The notes beneath the pieces are model-generated. The model ran no database searches, was not told the origin of the DNA, and saw nothing but the letters and a program-made list of their open reading frames with translations. The position numbers were made by a program, and so were the translations under genes. Shown piece by piece: positions 31,584-39,674 of a stretch of DNA of 64,000 bases (position 1 is its first letter; each line of letters begins with the position of its first letter). The DNA comes from Tenggerimyces sp963762635 (lineage in GTDB: Bacteria; Actinomycetota; Actinomycetes; Propionibacteriales; Actinopolymorphaceae). The DNA is taken from the NCBI GenBank assembly GCA_963762635.1, contig CAVXLQ010000006.1, positions 1-64,000 on the forward strand, read 5' to 3'.

Positions 31584-32765
31584 TCAGGAAGCTGTGGCAG
31601 CAGCTGCCTTGTTCGTCAGGTTGTCACCGGAACGCGGGTCGAACAGGTGCATCCGCGTGGAGTCGACCCAGAACTGCGCCGGCTCCCCCTCGCGGATCCG
31701 GCTGGCCGGGTCGAGGGAGATGATCAGCTGCGGCCGCATCGCTTCCATGTCGAGCTCCTTTGCCAGCGAGTCGATCTGCGCGCGGATCTCCGCCGGCGAC
31801 TCGTACGGCACGTACGCGTACTGCTCGTTGCCCAGCCACTCCGTCACGTCGACCGTCGCCTCGAACGTGTGCCCACGCGGTTGCTTCGCGGACTCGACGT
31901 ACTCGGCGTCCTCGAAGTGCTCCGGCCGGATACCCGCGACGAGCAGCTGACCCGACAGCTCCGAAGCGTCAAGCCCAGCAGGCAAAGGCACCGTGGTGAA
32001 CGGCAGCTTCACCTCGTTGCCCTCCACCGACGCCGGCAGGAAGTTCATCGGCGGCGCACCGATGAAGCCCGCGACGAACAGGTTGACCGGCTGCTCGTAC
32101 AGCTCCCGCGGCGAGGCGCACTGCTGCAGAATGCCCTTACGCAGAACGGCAACCCGGTCCCCGAGCGTCATCGCCTCGGTCTGGTCGTGCGTCACGTACA
32201 CGGTCGTCGTCCCGAGCCGCCGCTGCAGCCGGGAGATCTCCGTACGCATCTGTCCACGCAACTTCGCGTCCAGGTTGGACAACGGCTCGTCGAACAGGAA
32301 CGCCGAAGCCTCGCGAACGATCGCCCGGCCCATCGCGACCCGCTGCCGCTGACCGCCGGAAAGCTGGCTCGGCTTGCGTTGCAGGTGCTCCTGCAGCTCC
32401 AACAGCTCCGCCGCGTTCTCGACCTTCGACGTCACGTCCGCGTCCGACATCTTCGCCAACCGCAGCGGGAAGGCGATGTTCTCGTACACGGTGAGGTGCG
32501 GGTAGAGCGCGTAGTTCTGGAACACCATCGCGAGGTTGCGGTCGCGCGGCGCCTTGTCGTTCACGCGCTCGCCGCCGATGACCATGTCGCCGGACGTGAT
32601 GTCCTCCAGGCCCACGATCATCCGCAGCAAGGTGGACTTCCCGCACCCGGACGGTCCGACCAGGATCATGAACTCGCCGTCAGCGATGTCCAAGCTGATG
32701 TCGTTGACCGCTGGGAAACCATCCCCGTACCGCTTGACGATGTTCTTCATCTCAATGGCTGCCAT
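31584..32765 (-). CDS. sugC: ABC transporter ATP-binding protein, SugC/MsmK type
   Basis: The protein has 393 residues. It has Walker A 'GPSGCGKST' (about 37-45), Q-loop 'FQNYALYPHLT', signature 'LSGGQRQRVAMGRAI', Walker B 'FLFDEPLSNLDAKLR' and 'VTHDQTEAMTLGDRV'. The C-terminal ~150 residues are the MalK-type regulatory domain ('FIGAPPMNFLPA', 'GIRPEHF'). It is the last gene of lpqY-sugA-sugB-sugC, matching trehalose recycling in mycobacteria. Such ATPases often serve several sugar importers, and the polysaccharide locus at 46-61 kb has no ATPase of its own. It starts six bases after sugB. Confidence 0.9.
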   Translation of the reverse strand: MAAIEMKNIVKRYGDGFPAVNDISLDIADGEFMILVGPSGCGKSTLLRMIVGLEDITSGDMVIGGERVNDKAPRDRNLAMVFQNYALYPHLTVYENIAFPLRLAKMSDADVTSKVENAAELLELQEHLQRKPSQLSGGQRQRVAMGRAIVREASAFLFDEPLSNLDAKLRGQMRTEISRLQRRLGTTTVYVTHDQTEAMTLGDRVAVLRKGILQQCASPRELYEQPVNLFVAGFIGAPPMNFLPASVEGNEVKLPFTTVPLPAGLDASELSGQLLVAGIRPEHFEDAEYVESAKQPRGHTFEATVDVTEWLGNEQYAYVPYESPAEIRAQIDSLAKELDMEAMRPQLIISLDPASRIREGEPAQFWVDSTRMHLFDPRSGDNLTNKAAAATAS

Positions 32766-32771
32766 GGCGTA

Positions 32772-33590
32772 TCAACCCTTCACAGCGCCGGACGTAAGGC
32801 CGGCGACGATCTTGCGCTGGAAGAACAGAACGAGCACGATCACGGGAATCGTGACCACCACCGCGGCAGCCGCGATGGCCGCTGTCGGCTGGGTGAAGAA
32901 GGACTCGCCGGTGAAGAAGGCGAGTGCGGCGGGCACAGGTCTCGCGGCATCGGACGCGGTGAGCGAGATGCCGAAGATGAAGTCGTTCCACGCGAAGAAG
33001 AACGTGAGGATGCCCGCGGTGAACACACCCGGCGCGGCCAACGGAACGATCACCTTACGGAACGCCTGCCACGGTGTCGCACCGTCGACCTGCGCCGCTT
33101 GTTCCATCTCCCAAGGGATTTCGCGGAAGAACGCGGACAACACCCAGATAGACAAGGGCAGGGTGAACGACATGTACGGGATGATCAGCCCGATCCACGT
33201 GTCGTACAGACCGATGCTGCGCCACATGTCGAACAGTGGCGGCACCAACGAGATCGTCGGGAACATCGCGATTCCCAACGCCATCGAGAGAACCAGCCGC
33301 TTGCCCTTGAACTCCAGTCGCGCGATCGCGTACGCCGCGAGCGTCGCCAACACCACCGACAGCACCGTCGCGATCAGCGAGATGCCGATCGAGTTGCGGA
33401 GTGCGCTGGTGAACAGACCGGAGTCGAACACCGTCTTGTAGTTGTCCCACGTGAACTCGCTGGGGAAGAACTGCTTGTCCTGGTCGTCCGCCTTGAACGA
33501 CAGCGAGATGATCCAGGCGACGGGCAGCAGGGCGTAGACGATGATCACGACCCCGCCGATGCCCCACCAGAGGTTGCTGCGGTTACGCAT
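32772..33590 (-). CDS. sugB: ABC sugar permease, SugB type
   Basis: The protein has 272 residues with six membrane helices. The inner-membrane ABC loop is 'EMEQAAQVDGATPWQAFRKV' followed by 'IVPLAAPGVFTAGILTFFFA'; the Glu-Ala-Ala-...-Gly motif contacts the ATPase. It belongs to the MalG-like group. ATG 33590 overlaps the sugA stop as TGATG; a GTG at 33593 would overlap by four bases. It is part of the lpqY-sugABC operon. Confidence 0.9.
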   Translation of the reverse strand: MRNRSNLWWGIGGVVIIVYALLPVAWIISLSFKADDQDKQFFPSEFTWDNYKTVFDSGLFTSALRNSIGISLIATVLSVVLATLAAYAIARLEFKGKRLVLSMALGIAMFPTISLVPPLFDMWRSIGLYDTWIGLIIPYMSFTLPLSIWVLSAFFREIPWEMEQAAQVDGATPWQAFRKVIVPLAAPGVFTAGILTFFFAWNDFIFGISLTASDAARPVPAALAFFTGESFFTQPTAAIAAAAVVVTIPVIVLVLFFQRKIVAGLTSGAVKG

Positions 33591-34516
33591 CACCCATCAC
33601 CCCGCACTCGACCGAGGTCGACCTTGAACAGCTTGATGAAGACGACCGCTATCAGCACCACTGTCAAGAACAACAGCACCGAGACGGCCGAACCCAAGCC
33701 GACGGCTGTTCGGCTGATCATCTGCCGGTACGCGAGGAACGACACCGTCTCGGTGCCCTGCGCGCCGCTCGTCATGATGAACACGTTGTCGAAGATGCGG
33801 TAGGCGTCCAGCGTCCGGAACAACAGCGCGACCATGATGGCCGCCTTCATGTTCGGGATCGTGACCTTCCACAACCGCTGCCAAGGCGTCGCGCCGTCGA
33901 CCTTCGCGGCCTCCTGCAGCTCTTCGGGCACCTGCGCGAGGCCGGCGAGCAGCAGCAGCGACATGAACGGTGTCGTCTTCCAGATCTCCGACAGGCAGAT
34001 GACGGCGACCGACGAACCGAACTGCGCGAAGAAGTCGTAGTTCTCTAACCCGAACCAGCTGTTGATGAAACCCGAGTCCGGCGCGAACGCGAACTGCCAG
34101 GCGAACGCGGAGACGACCGTGATGATGCCGTACGGAACGAGAATCGACGTTCGGACGCCACCGCGACCGAAGACGATGCGGTGCATCACCATCGCGAGCG
34201 CGAAGCCGATGATGAGCTCGACGACCACGGTGATGATGGTGATCAGCACCGTGACCGCGACGTCTCGCCACCACAGGCCGTCGGACAGGACGACCGCGTA
34301 GTTCTGGAACCAGACGAACTCGCGGGCCTCGGGGTCGGTGATGCGGTAGCTCTGCAACGAGAGCCAGATCGCCTGAATCATGGGGTACGCGGTGACGACG
34401 AGCATCAGCACGAACGCCGGTGCGCACAGGTACCAAGCAAGTCGCTGCTCGTTCCGCGCCCGATCGGTCGCGCCTCTGCGTACTGCCGGAGGGGCAGGAG
34501 TTGCCGTTGTAGTCAT
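33590..34516 (-). CDS. sugA: ABC sugar permease, SugA type
   Basis: The protein has 308 residues with a cytoplasmic N-terminus and six to seven membrane helices ('LCAPAFVLMLVVTAYPMIQA' first). The EAA loop reads 'VPEELQEAAKVDGATPWQRL' followed by 'WKVTIPNMKAAIMVALLFRT'. It belongs to the MalF-like group. GGGAGGAAG seven bases before ATG 34516 is a strong RBS. It lies between lpqY (19 bases upstream) and sugB (overlapping). Confidence 0.9.
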   Translation of the reverse strand: MTTTATPAPPAVRRGATDRARNEQRLAWYLCAPAFVLMLVVTAYPMIQAIWLSLQSYRITDPEAREFVWFQNYAVVLSDGLWWRDVAVTVLITIITVVVELIIGFALAMVMHRIVFGRGGVRTSILVPYGIITVVSAFAWQFAFAPDSGFINSWFGLENYDFFAQFGSSVAVICLSEIWKTTPFMSLLLLAGLAQVPEELQEAAKVDGATPWQRLWKVTIPNMKAAIMVALLFRTLDAYRIFDNVFIMTSGAQGTETVSFLAYRQMISRTAVGLGSAVSVLLFLTVVLIAVVFIKLFKVDLGRVRGDG

Positions 34517-34535
34517 GCTTCTTCCTCCCTTCGGC

Positions 34536-35834
34536 CTAGAGCAGTCGCTCGTCGTGGAGCACGGCGACCATCAGATCCGCGGAACGCTTGGGCGTCGAGT
34601 CGCTCACTCCGGACTCCGGGTGCCACGTGCGCTGGACGGCCTCGGTGATGTCCGGGTAGTAAGGCGTGACCGGCCTTGGCGCGGCGTCGTCGACCGACTG
34701 GCGGAGCAGATCGGCCATCGGGAACGCCTTCTTGACGTCCGCGTCGTCGTAGACGGACTCGATGGTCGGGAGCAGACCCTCGGCGAGCGTGTAGGTCTTC
34801 TGGCTCTCCGCCGAGGTGATGCACTTGACCGCCTCGACCGCGAAGTCCGCGTGCTTGGTGAACGCGCCGATCGCGAGGTCGATGCCGCCGAGCGGGGGCC
34901 TGCTGGCCTCACCCTCAGAGACCGACGGCCATCTCGCCCAGCCGATGTCGGCGCGCAGCTCGTCATTCGCCGCCGCGAAGATGAACGGCCAGTTCGTCAT
35001 GAAGCCGCCGTTCTTCGCGCCGAAGCCGGCCTGCGTCGTACCCTCGTCGGAGTTGCTCAGGTCGGTCGCCTTGGCCGGTGAGTCGGCAAGGAGCTTGACG
35101 ACCTCGGCGGCGCGCTTCCCGGCCTCGGAGTCGAGCGCGGGACGAACGTCCTTGCCTGCTTCGGGATTCTCCAGGATCTCGCCGCCCGCCGACATGATCA
35201 GCGAGTTGATCCAGACCATGTAGCCCTCGTACCGCTTGCCCTGGACCTGCACAGTGGTCTTGGTCTGCTCGGCCGCCTTGATGACCTGTTCCCAGGTGAG
35301 CTGGGCGTCGGGGCCGATGTCAAGGCCGGCTTGCTCCGCGACCGACTTGCGATACCAGAGCACCTGCGTGTTCGTGTTGAACGGGACGGCGTAGAGGTCG
35401 TCCTCCCACTGCGCGGCTTCCAGCGGGCCTTCGAGCATGCCCTCGGTGAGCTCCGCACGTTCCTCGTCGGTGAACGGCCGGACGAAGTGGGCGTTCGCGA
35501 ACTCGGCGAGATAGGGAACGTCGAGGCTCATCAGGTCGATGCCGGAGTCACTCGCGGCAAGCCGGCGGACGAGCTGCTCGCGCTGGCCAGTGGACTCGCG
35601 CGGCAGCAGCGCGGTGTTGATGCGGTACTTGCCCTCCGCCTGCTGGGTGCAGGTCTCGGCGAGCTTGGCTTGCGTTCCGTTGTCCGGGTTGATGTACCAG
35701 GTCAACGCCGGCGGGCCCGACTGGCCGCTGCAGCCGGCGAACGCGCTGGCGGCCAGCAACGTCGCGACGCCGAAGACCGCGCCAGTTCGGCGGCGGCGTT
35801 GGCGTTGTCGGGCCGGTGCTCGTGCGTCGGCCAT
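34536..35834 (-). CDS. lpqY: sugar-binding lipoprotein, LpqY-like
   Basis: The protein has 432 residues. A basic N-terminus (Arg-rich) and hydrophobic stretch 'VFGVATLLAASAFAGCSG' end in a lipobox Cys. The mature protein is a family 1 extracellular solute-binding protein ('LTWYINPDNGTQAKLAETC', 'SGIDLMSLDVPYLAEFANAH', 'YAVPFNTNTQVLWYRKSVAE', 'MTNWPFIFAAANDEL'). The overall pattern matches mycobacterial LpqY, the trehalose receptor; gene order supports this. ATG 35834 is chosen for a normal signal peptide. An in-frame ATG at 35912 inside the palindrome would add 26 residues and could be leaderless. The 20-bp palindrome downstream of the -10 box implies repression. Confidence 0.85.
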   Translation of the reverse strand: MADARAPARQRQRRRRTGAVFGVATLLAASAFAGCSGQSGPPALTWYINPDNGTQAKLAETCTQQAEGKYRINTALLPRESTGQREQLVRRLAASDSGIDLMSLDVPYLAEFANAHFVRPFTDEERAELTEGMLEGPLEAAQWEDDLYAVPFNTNTQVLWYRKSVAEQAGLDIGPDAQLTWEQVIKAAEQTKTTVQVQGKRYEGYMVWINSLIMSAGGEILENPEAGKDVRPALDSEAGKRAAEVVKLLADSPAKATDLSNSDEGTTQAGFGAKNGGFMTNWPFIFAAANDELRADIGWARWPSVSEGEASRPPLGGIDLAIGAFTKHADFAVEAVKCITSAESQKTYTLAEGLLPTIESVYDDADVKKAFPMADLLRQSVDDAAPRPVTPYYPDITEAVQRTWHPESGVSDSTPKRSADLMVAVLHDERLL

Positions 35835-35901
35835 GCTCTGCGTCCGTTCCCCGTTGCCCTGACCCTTGCGATGCACCGTGTGCCTCCCCGGTCGCGTCAG
35901 C

Positions 35902-35927
35902 GCGTAGGCCATTGCCTACGCACGGTA
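35902..35927. promoter_or_regulatory. lpqY operon promoter with perfect 20-bp palindrome
   Basis: GCGTAGGC (35902-35909) and GCCTACGC (35914-35921) form an exact 8-4-8 inverted repeat. Immediately upstream on the minus strand TACCGT (35922-35927) is a -10 box, so the palindrome covers the transcription start. This is the classical place for a repressor operator. Confidence 0.6.
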
Positions 35928-35976
35928 GCTCGTGGTCGGTCTAAGTTACGCCCGTGCGAACTCATCCTGTCGATCT

Positions 35977-35991
35977 TTGCGAAATCCGCAA
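35977..35991. promoter_or_regulatory. second inverted repeat TTGCG-5-CGCAA upstream of lpqY
   Basis: TTGCGAAATCCGCAA is a perfect 5-5-5 inverted repeat about seven helical turns from the promoter palindrome. It could be an activator site or a remote operator; no further evidence. The remaining bases up to 36078 show no gene. Confidence 0.35.
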
Positions 35992-36078
35992 GACCTTCCA
36001 ACGGCGCGGCGCGGCGCTAGAAGATCATGAGATCTCGCACCGGGTTCCCTACCCTGTCGGGTGGCGTTTCAGTACGTC

Positions 36079-36852
36079 TTAGTACCAGTGATTGCGCTGC
36101 CAGAACGACCACGCGCCACAGGGCGTGCCGTACCGGTTCTCGACGTACCAGAGGCCCCACTTGATCTGGGTGACCGGGTTCGTACGCCAGTCGTCGCCGA
36201 ACTTCGCCATCTTGCGCCCCGGAAGGGCCTGCGCGATGCCGTAGGCGCCGGAGGACTTGTTCTCGGCGAGCGGGTTCCAGTTGCTCTCGCGCCGCCACAT
36301 CGGGACGAGGCAGTCGTACTGGCGTTCGCTCCAGCCGCGCTCGAGGACGAGCACCTTGGCGATTTCCTTGGGGGTGCCTTCGGCGAAGACCCGTTCCTTG
36401 TCCCGGCTCGCGCGCTCGATGGCCCGGCGACGTTCGACCATCGTCCGGTCGAACGAGGCGACGCCGCTGGCTACCTGGGGAGCTTCGAAGGTGACGGCGG
36501 TGCCAGCCTTGGCAGCGGTAGTCCCGCTCGTCTGGCTCTGGTCTGGCTTCGGCTTCTGCTGCTCGGCGAGGCGGGCCCTGGTGGCGGAGGTGAGCGGGCC
36601 GGGCACCTTGATCTCGTCGGCGAGGAGGTTGTCGCCGTTGGCGAGCTGGTTCTTGGCGGTGGCGACCACCGCGGCCGTGACTCCGACCCCGGCGACGCCG
36701 ACGCTCGCACAAGTGACAGCGGCGAGGGTGGGCTTGAGGCCCTTGAACGGGAGCTTCTGCAGCGCGAACCGCGGCCCACTGGGGCGCGCCGGGCGCGCCT
36801 TGGCCGAATGGCGCCCAGGTGCTCTATGCCTGCCTGGCTGCCGCGACGGCAC
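36079..36852 (-). CDS. lytic transglycosylase domain protein
   Basis: The protein has 257 residues. The start is GTG 36852 because GGAGG stands six bases upstream; in-frame codons further upstream do not code for anything family-like. The N-terminus is Arg-rich, then one membrane or signal segment ('LAAVTCASVGVAGVGVTAAV'), a charged linker, and a C-terminal transglycosylase-like domain: 'QYDCLVPMWRRESNWNPLAE' (catalytic Glu), 'SSGAYGIAQALPG' and 'TQIKWGLWYVENRYGTPCGA'. Such proteins cleave peptidoglycan during growth. A leader of roughly 120 bases with a small hairpin (36947-36968) separates it from a possible TATAGA -10 box. Confidence 0.85.
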   Translation of the reverse strand: MPSRQPGRHRAPGRHSAKARPARPSGPRFALQKLPFKGLKPTLAAVTCASVGVAGVGVTAAVVATAKNQLANGDNLLADEIKVPGPLTSATRARLAEQQKPKPDQSQTSGTTAAKAGTAVTFEAPQVASGVASFDRTMVERRRAIERASRDKERVFAEGTPKEIAKVLVLERGWSERQYDCLVPMWRRESNWNPLAENKSSGAYGIAQALPGRKMAKFGDDWRTNPVTQIKWGLWYVENRYGTPCGAWSFWQRNHWY

Positions 36853-37058
36853 CCTTTGCCTCCAGACGTCGCTCGTCCACCGAATGAACACGGACTGTAT
36901 CAAGACGGTAACGCTGCGTTCACGCGGGGATGGCGCGTGTCGAGCCTGCTCTCGAAGGGTGGAGAGAGCGCAGAGGAATCTATAGCGGGCGTCTTGGTCA
37001 TCCGTCCAGTACCTGCAACGTGAGAACGCCGGAGCTGGATGGCCGAGTCCGGACGAGT
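36853..37058 (-). promoter_or_regulatory. upstream region of the transglycosylase gene
   Basis: These ~205 bases hold no convincing gene. On the minus strand TGGACG, 18 bases, TATAGA (36978-36983) is a possible promoter. The predicted leader contains GCTCTC (36947-36952) pairing with GAGAGC (36963-36968). Peptidoglycan hydrolase genes in actinobacteria are often under c-di-AMP (ydaO) riboswitches, but I could not match that consensus here by eye. Confidence 0.3.
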
Positions 37059-37084
37059 GAGGGCGCCCCATACGGGACGCCCTC
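37059..37084 (-). terminator. terminator hairpin after phoH
   Basis: GAGGGCG (37059-37065) pairs with CGCCCTC (37078-37084), extended inside by CCC and GGG with one bulge. It begins 21 bases past the phoH stop on the minus strand. Confidence 0.7.
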
Positions 37085-37104
37085 GCTCGAAGCTCCACCT
37101 CTGC

Positions 37105-38445
37105 CTAGAGAGTGATGTCCTCCAGCATCTCCGTCACCAGCGCGGCGATCGGGGAACGTTCGCTCCTCGTCAACGTCACGTGGGCGAACAACGGATGGCC
37201 CTTCAGCTTCTCCACCACCGCGACCACGCCGTCATGCCGGCCGACCCGCAAGTTGTCCCGCTGCCCCACGTCGTGGGTCAGCACCACGCGCGAGCCCGAG
37301 CCGATGCGCGAGAGCACTGTCAAGAGCACGTTGCGCTCCAGCGACTGAGCCTCGTCGACGATCACGTACGAGTCGTGCAACGACCGCCCGCGGATGTGGG
37401 TCAACGGCAGCACCTCGAGCATGCCGCGGTCCAGGACCTCGTCGATCACCTCCGACGACGTCACCGCACCCAACGTGTCGAAGACCGCCTGCGCCCAAGG
37501 CTGCATCTTCTCCGACTCCGACCCCGGCAGGTACCCCAACTCCTGCCCGCCCACCGCGTACAACGGGCGGAAGATCACGACCTTGCGATGCTGCCGCCGT
37601 TCCATGACGGACTCGAGCCCCGCGCACAAGGCCAGGGCAGACTTGCCCGTTCCCGCACGCCCGCCCAGCGACACGATGCCGATGTCGGGGTCCAGCAGCA
37701 GGTCCAGAGCCACCCGCTGCTCAGCCGAACGGCCATGCAGGCCGAACGCCTCGCGATCGCCACGTACCAGCCGGATCGTCTTGTCCGCCGTCACCCGCCC
37801 AAGCCCAGAGCCACGCGGCGACAGCAGCACCAGGCCCGTGTGGCAAGGCAGCTCTGCTGCCGCCCCATGGGCCAACGAGCCCGACGAGTACAGCTCGTCC
37901 AGCTCATCCGGCGACAGATCGAGCTCGACCATCCCGGTCCACCCGGTCTCGACCGGGATCTCCGCGCGGTACTCGTCGGCCGACAGACCCACCGCGGACG
38001 CCTTCACCCGCAGCGGCAGGTCCTTCGACACGAGAACGACGTCGCGCCCCTCGGCCGCGAGGTTCCGCGCGACCGCGAGGATGCGGGTGTCGTTGTCCCC
38101 CAGCCGGAAGCCGGCCGGCAGTACTTCGGCATCGGTGTGGTTGAGCTCCACCCGGATGGTCCCACCGGCCGCACCAATCGGGATCGGCTCGTCGAGTCGC
38201 CCGGCCGACACTCGCAGTTCGTCCAACAACCGCAGGGCGGAGCGGGCGAAGTAGCCCAGCTCGGGGTGGTGCCGCTTGCCTTCGAGTTCGGTCACGACGA
38301 CGAGCGGGATCACGACCTCGTGCTCGTCGAATCGGGTGATGGCGTGCGGGTCCGCCAATAACACGCTGGTATCTAACACATAGGTTCTGCGACCCGAGGG
38401 GGTCCGCGTCTTCCGGCGAACGGGATTCCGCGTCGAGGTAGCCAT
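37105..38445 (-). CDS. PhoH2 family protein (PIN domain fused to PhoH ATPase)
   Basis: The protein has 446 residues. Residues 20-150 form a PIN ribonuclease domain ('TYVLDTSVLLADPHAITRF', 'VVVTELEGKRHHPELG', 'LGDNDTRILAVARNL', 'VVLVSKDLPLRVKA') with conserved acidic residues. The PhoH domain follows with Walker A 'LGGRAGTGKSALAL', 'RPLYAVGGQELGYLPG' and Walker B 'SYVIVDEAQSLE'. In mycobacteria PhoH2 is an RNA helicase/RNase linked to a small antitoxin gene; no antitoxin-like frame is evident upstream here. GGACGGAAG precedes ATG 38445. A long structured leader and a terminator hairpin flank the gene. Confidence 0.93.
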   Translation of the reverse strand: MATSTRNPVRRKTRTPSGRRTYVLDTSVLLADPHAITRFDEHEVVIPLVVVTELEGKRHHPELGYFARSALRLLDELRVSAGRLDEPIPIGAAGGTIRVELNHTDAEVLPAGFRLGDNDTRILAVARNLAAEGRDVVLVSKDLPLRVKASAVGLSADEYRAEIPVETGWTGMVELDLSPDELDELYSSGSLAHGAAAELPCHTGLVLLSPRGSGLGRVTADKTIRLVRGDREAFGLHGRSAEQRVALDLLLDPDIGIVSLGGRAGTGKSALALCAGLESVMERRQHRKVVIFRPLYAVGGQELGYLPGSESEKMQPWAQAVFDTLGAVTSSEVIDEVLDRGMLEVLPLTHIRGRSLHDSYVIVDEAQSLERNVLLTVLSRIGSGSRVVLTHDVGQRDNLRVGRHDGVVAVVEKLKGHPLFAHVTLTRSERSPIAALVTEMLEDITL

Positions 38446-38712
38446 GCTTCCGTCCCCTCGAGCCCGCGGCGCGCACCCTGCGCCGCAAGTGCCCTTTGCG
38501 CGCTAGGTGTGAGACCGGGACCAAGCCCGAGGGCCGGGTGCCGGCCCTCCCGCCTCAGGGCGTACTGACCCTGGAGCGACCTGCGCGCGCGTTCCTCGCC
38601 CCGCTCTGCGGTGCTTGGACCGAGCTCGCATCGATGAGCCTCCCGAACGGCTGGCTGTCCTTCCTGCCGTCACTTATGAAGGTACGACGGTTCTGGGCAT
38701 CCGAACAGAGGA
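38446..38712 (-). promoter_or_regulatory. long upstream leader of phoH
   Basis: About 270 bases without a credible gene. On the minus strand TACCTT (38679-38684) is a possible -10 box, which would give a leader of about 225 bases. The leader contains a very stable hairpin at 38529-38549. I see no known riboswitch core; an attenuator or a small RNA is possible. Confidence 0.35.
38529..38549 (-). other. 9-bp GC stem with 3-base loop in the phoH leader
   Basis: GAGGGCCGG (38529-38537) pairs perfectly with CCGGCCCTC (38541-38549). It is the strongest hairpin in the region and lies 84 bases before the phoH start. It could be an attenuator or terminate a short leader RNA. Confidence 0.5.
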
Positions 38713-38728
38713 CACGCGCGACCGCGTG
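38713..38728 (-). terminator. hairpin downstream of the prenyl transferase gene
   Basis: CACGCG-CGAC-CGCGTG is a perfect 6-4-6 stem 53 bases past the uppS-like stop on the minus strand. It is a plausible terminator separating that gene from phoH. Confidence 0.4.
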
Positions 38729-38780
38729 GTGAACAGCGTGTAACGCCAGGCGTGGGAACGGTCGCCCGACCTAGCTCTTC

Positions 38781-39542
38781 CTAGAGCCCGTAGCGGCGGT
38801 TGCGCGCGGCGTACGAGCGGATCGCCCGCAGGAAGTCGACCTTGCGGAAGTCCGGCCAGAACGCTTCACAGAAGTAGAACTCGCTGTACGCGCTCTGCCA
38901 GAGCAGGAAGTCCGAGAGCCGCTGCTCCCCCGACGTACGGATCACCAGGTCCGGGTCGGGCTGACCCTTCGTGTAGAGGTGCTCGGCGATGTGCTCGACG
39001 TCGAGCACCTCGGCCAGCTCCTCGATCGTGGTGCCCTTGCTCGCGTGCTCCTGCAGCAGGGACCGGACGGCGTCGGCGACCTCGCGGCGGCCGCCGTACC
39101 CGATCGCGACGTTGACCAGCAGGCCGTCGACGTTCGCCGTACGTTCCTCCGCACCCTTCAGCATGTGCGCGAACTCCTCCGGCAGCAGGTCGCGCGCGCC
39201 CACCGGGTGAATCCGCCACCGCCCGCTGTCGGCGAGCTCGCCCACGATCCGGTCGATCACCGAGAGCAGCGGGGCGAGGTGTTCCTCGTCGCGGGTGAGG
39301 TTGTCGGTGGAGAGCATGTAGATCGTGACGACGTCGACGCCGAGCTCTTCGCACCAGCCGAGGAACTCCGGGATCTTGTCCGCGCCGGCGTCGTAGCCGT
39401 ACTCGACGTTCCCGCCGACAGAACGCGCCCAGCGCCGGTTGCCGTCGATGACCACCGCGACATGGCGAGGGATGCGGTCGCTCGACAGGGACGCGATCAG
39501 ACGGCGTTGATAGAGCCGGTAGAGCAGGCCGGACAAGGCCAT
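38781..39542 (-). CDS. uppS: cis-prenyltransferase (UppS/Z-farnesyl diphosphate synthase type)
   Basis: Adds isopentenyl units in cis to an allylic diphosphate, towards the undecaprenyl or decaprenyl lipid carrier for cell wall synthesis. The protein has 253 residues. Signatures are 'RHVAVVIDGNRRWARS' (catalytic Asp), 'GYDAGADKIPEFLGWCEELG', 'VVTIYMLSTDNLTRDEEHL', 'NVAIGYGGRREVADAVR' and 'PDLVIRTSGEQRLSDFLLWQ' plus 'YSEFYFCEAFWPDF'. Actinobacteria commonly hold two such enzymes; the shorter Z-FPP synthase type cannot be excluded. AGGAGGTGA nine bases before ATG 39542 is a very strong RBS. Confidence 0.93.
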   Translation of the reverse strand: MALSGLLYRLYQRRLIASLSSDRIPRHVAVVIDGNRRWARSVGGNVEYGYDAGADKIPEFLGWCEELGVDVVTIYMLSTDNLTRDEEHLAPLLSVIDRIVGELADSGRWRIHPVGARDLLPEEFAHMLKGAEERTANVDGLLVNVAIGYGGRREVADAVRSLLQEHASKGTTIEELAEVLDVEHIAEHLYTKGQPDPDLVIRTSGEQRLSDFLLWQSAYSEFYFCEAFWPDFRKVDFLRAIRSYAARNRRYGL

Positions 39543-39661
39543 TGGCTCGGGTCACCTCCTCGACAGGCCAGGACTGAGGCTACCGGCGCGAGCGGGTCCA
39601 CCGCACCGGCCGGCCAGCGACGAGTCAGGTACTGGTCCGCGAAAGGCTGACCACGCCTCCC

Positions 39662-39667
39662 TAGACT
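39662..39667 (+). promoter_or_regulatory. -10 box TAGACT, leaderless start
   Basis: TAGACT is followed by seven bases and ATG 39675; no RBS is present. Confidence 0.5.
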
Positions 39668-39674
39668 CGTGAAC

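Noticed and set aside
36853..37058. c-di-AMP (ydaO) riboswitch before the transglycosylase gene
   Set aside because: The gene type and long leader suggested it, but I could not match the conserved riboswitch core by eye, so it is only mentioned as a test.
38496..38732. 78-residue frame in the phoH upstream region
   Set aside because: No RBS, no recognisable sequence, and it runs across two hairpins; a chance frame in GC-rich DNA.
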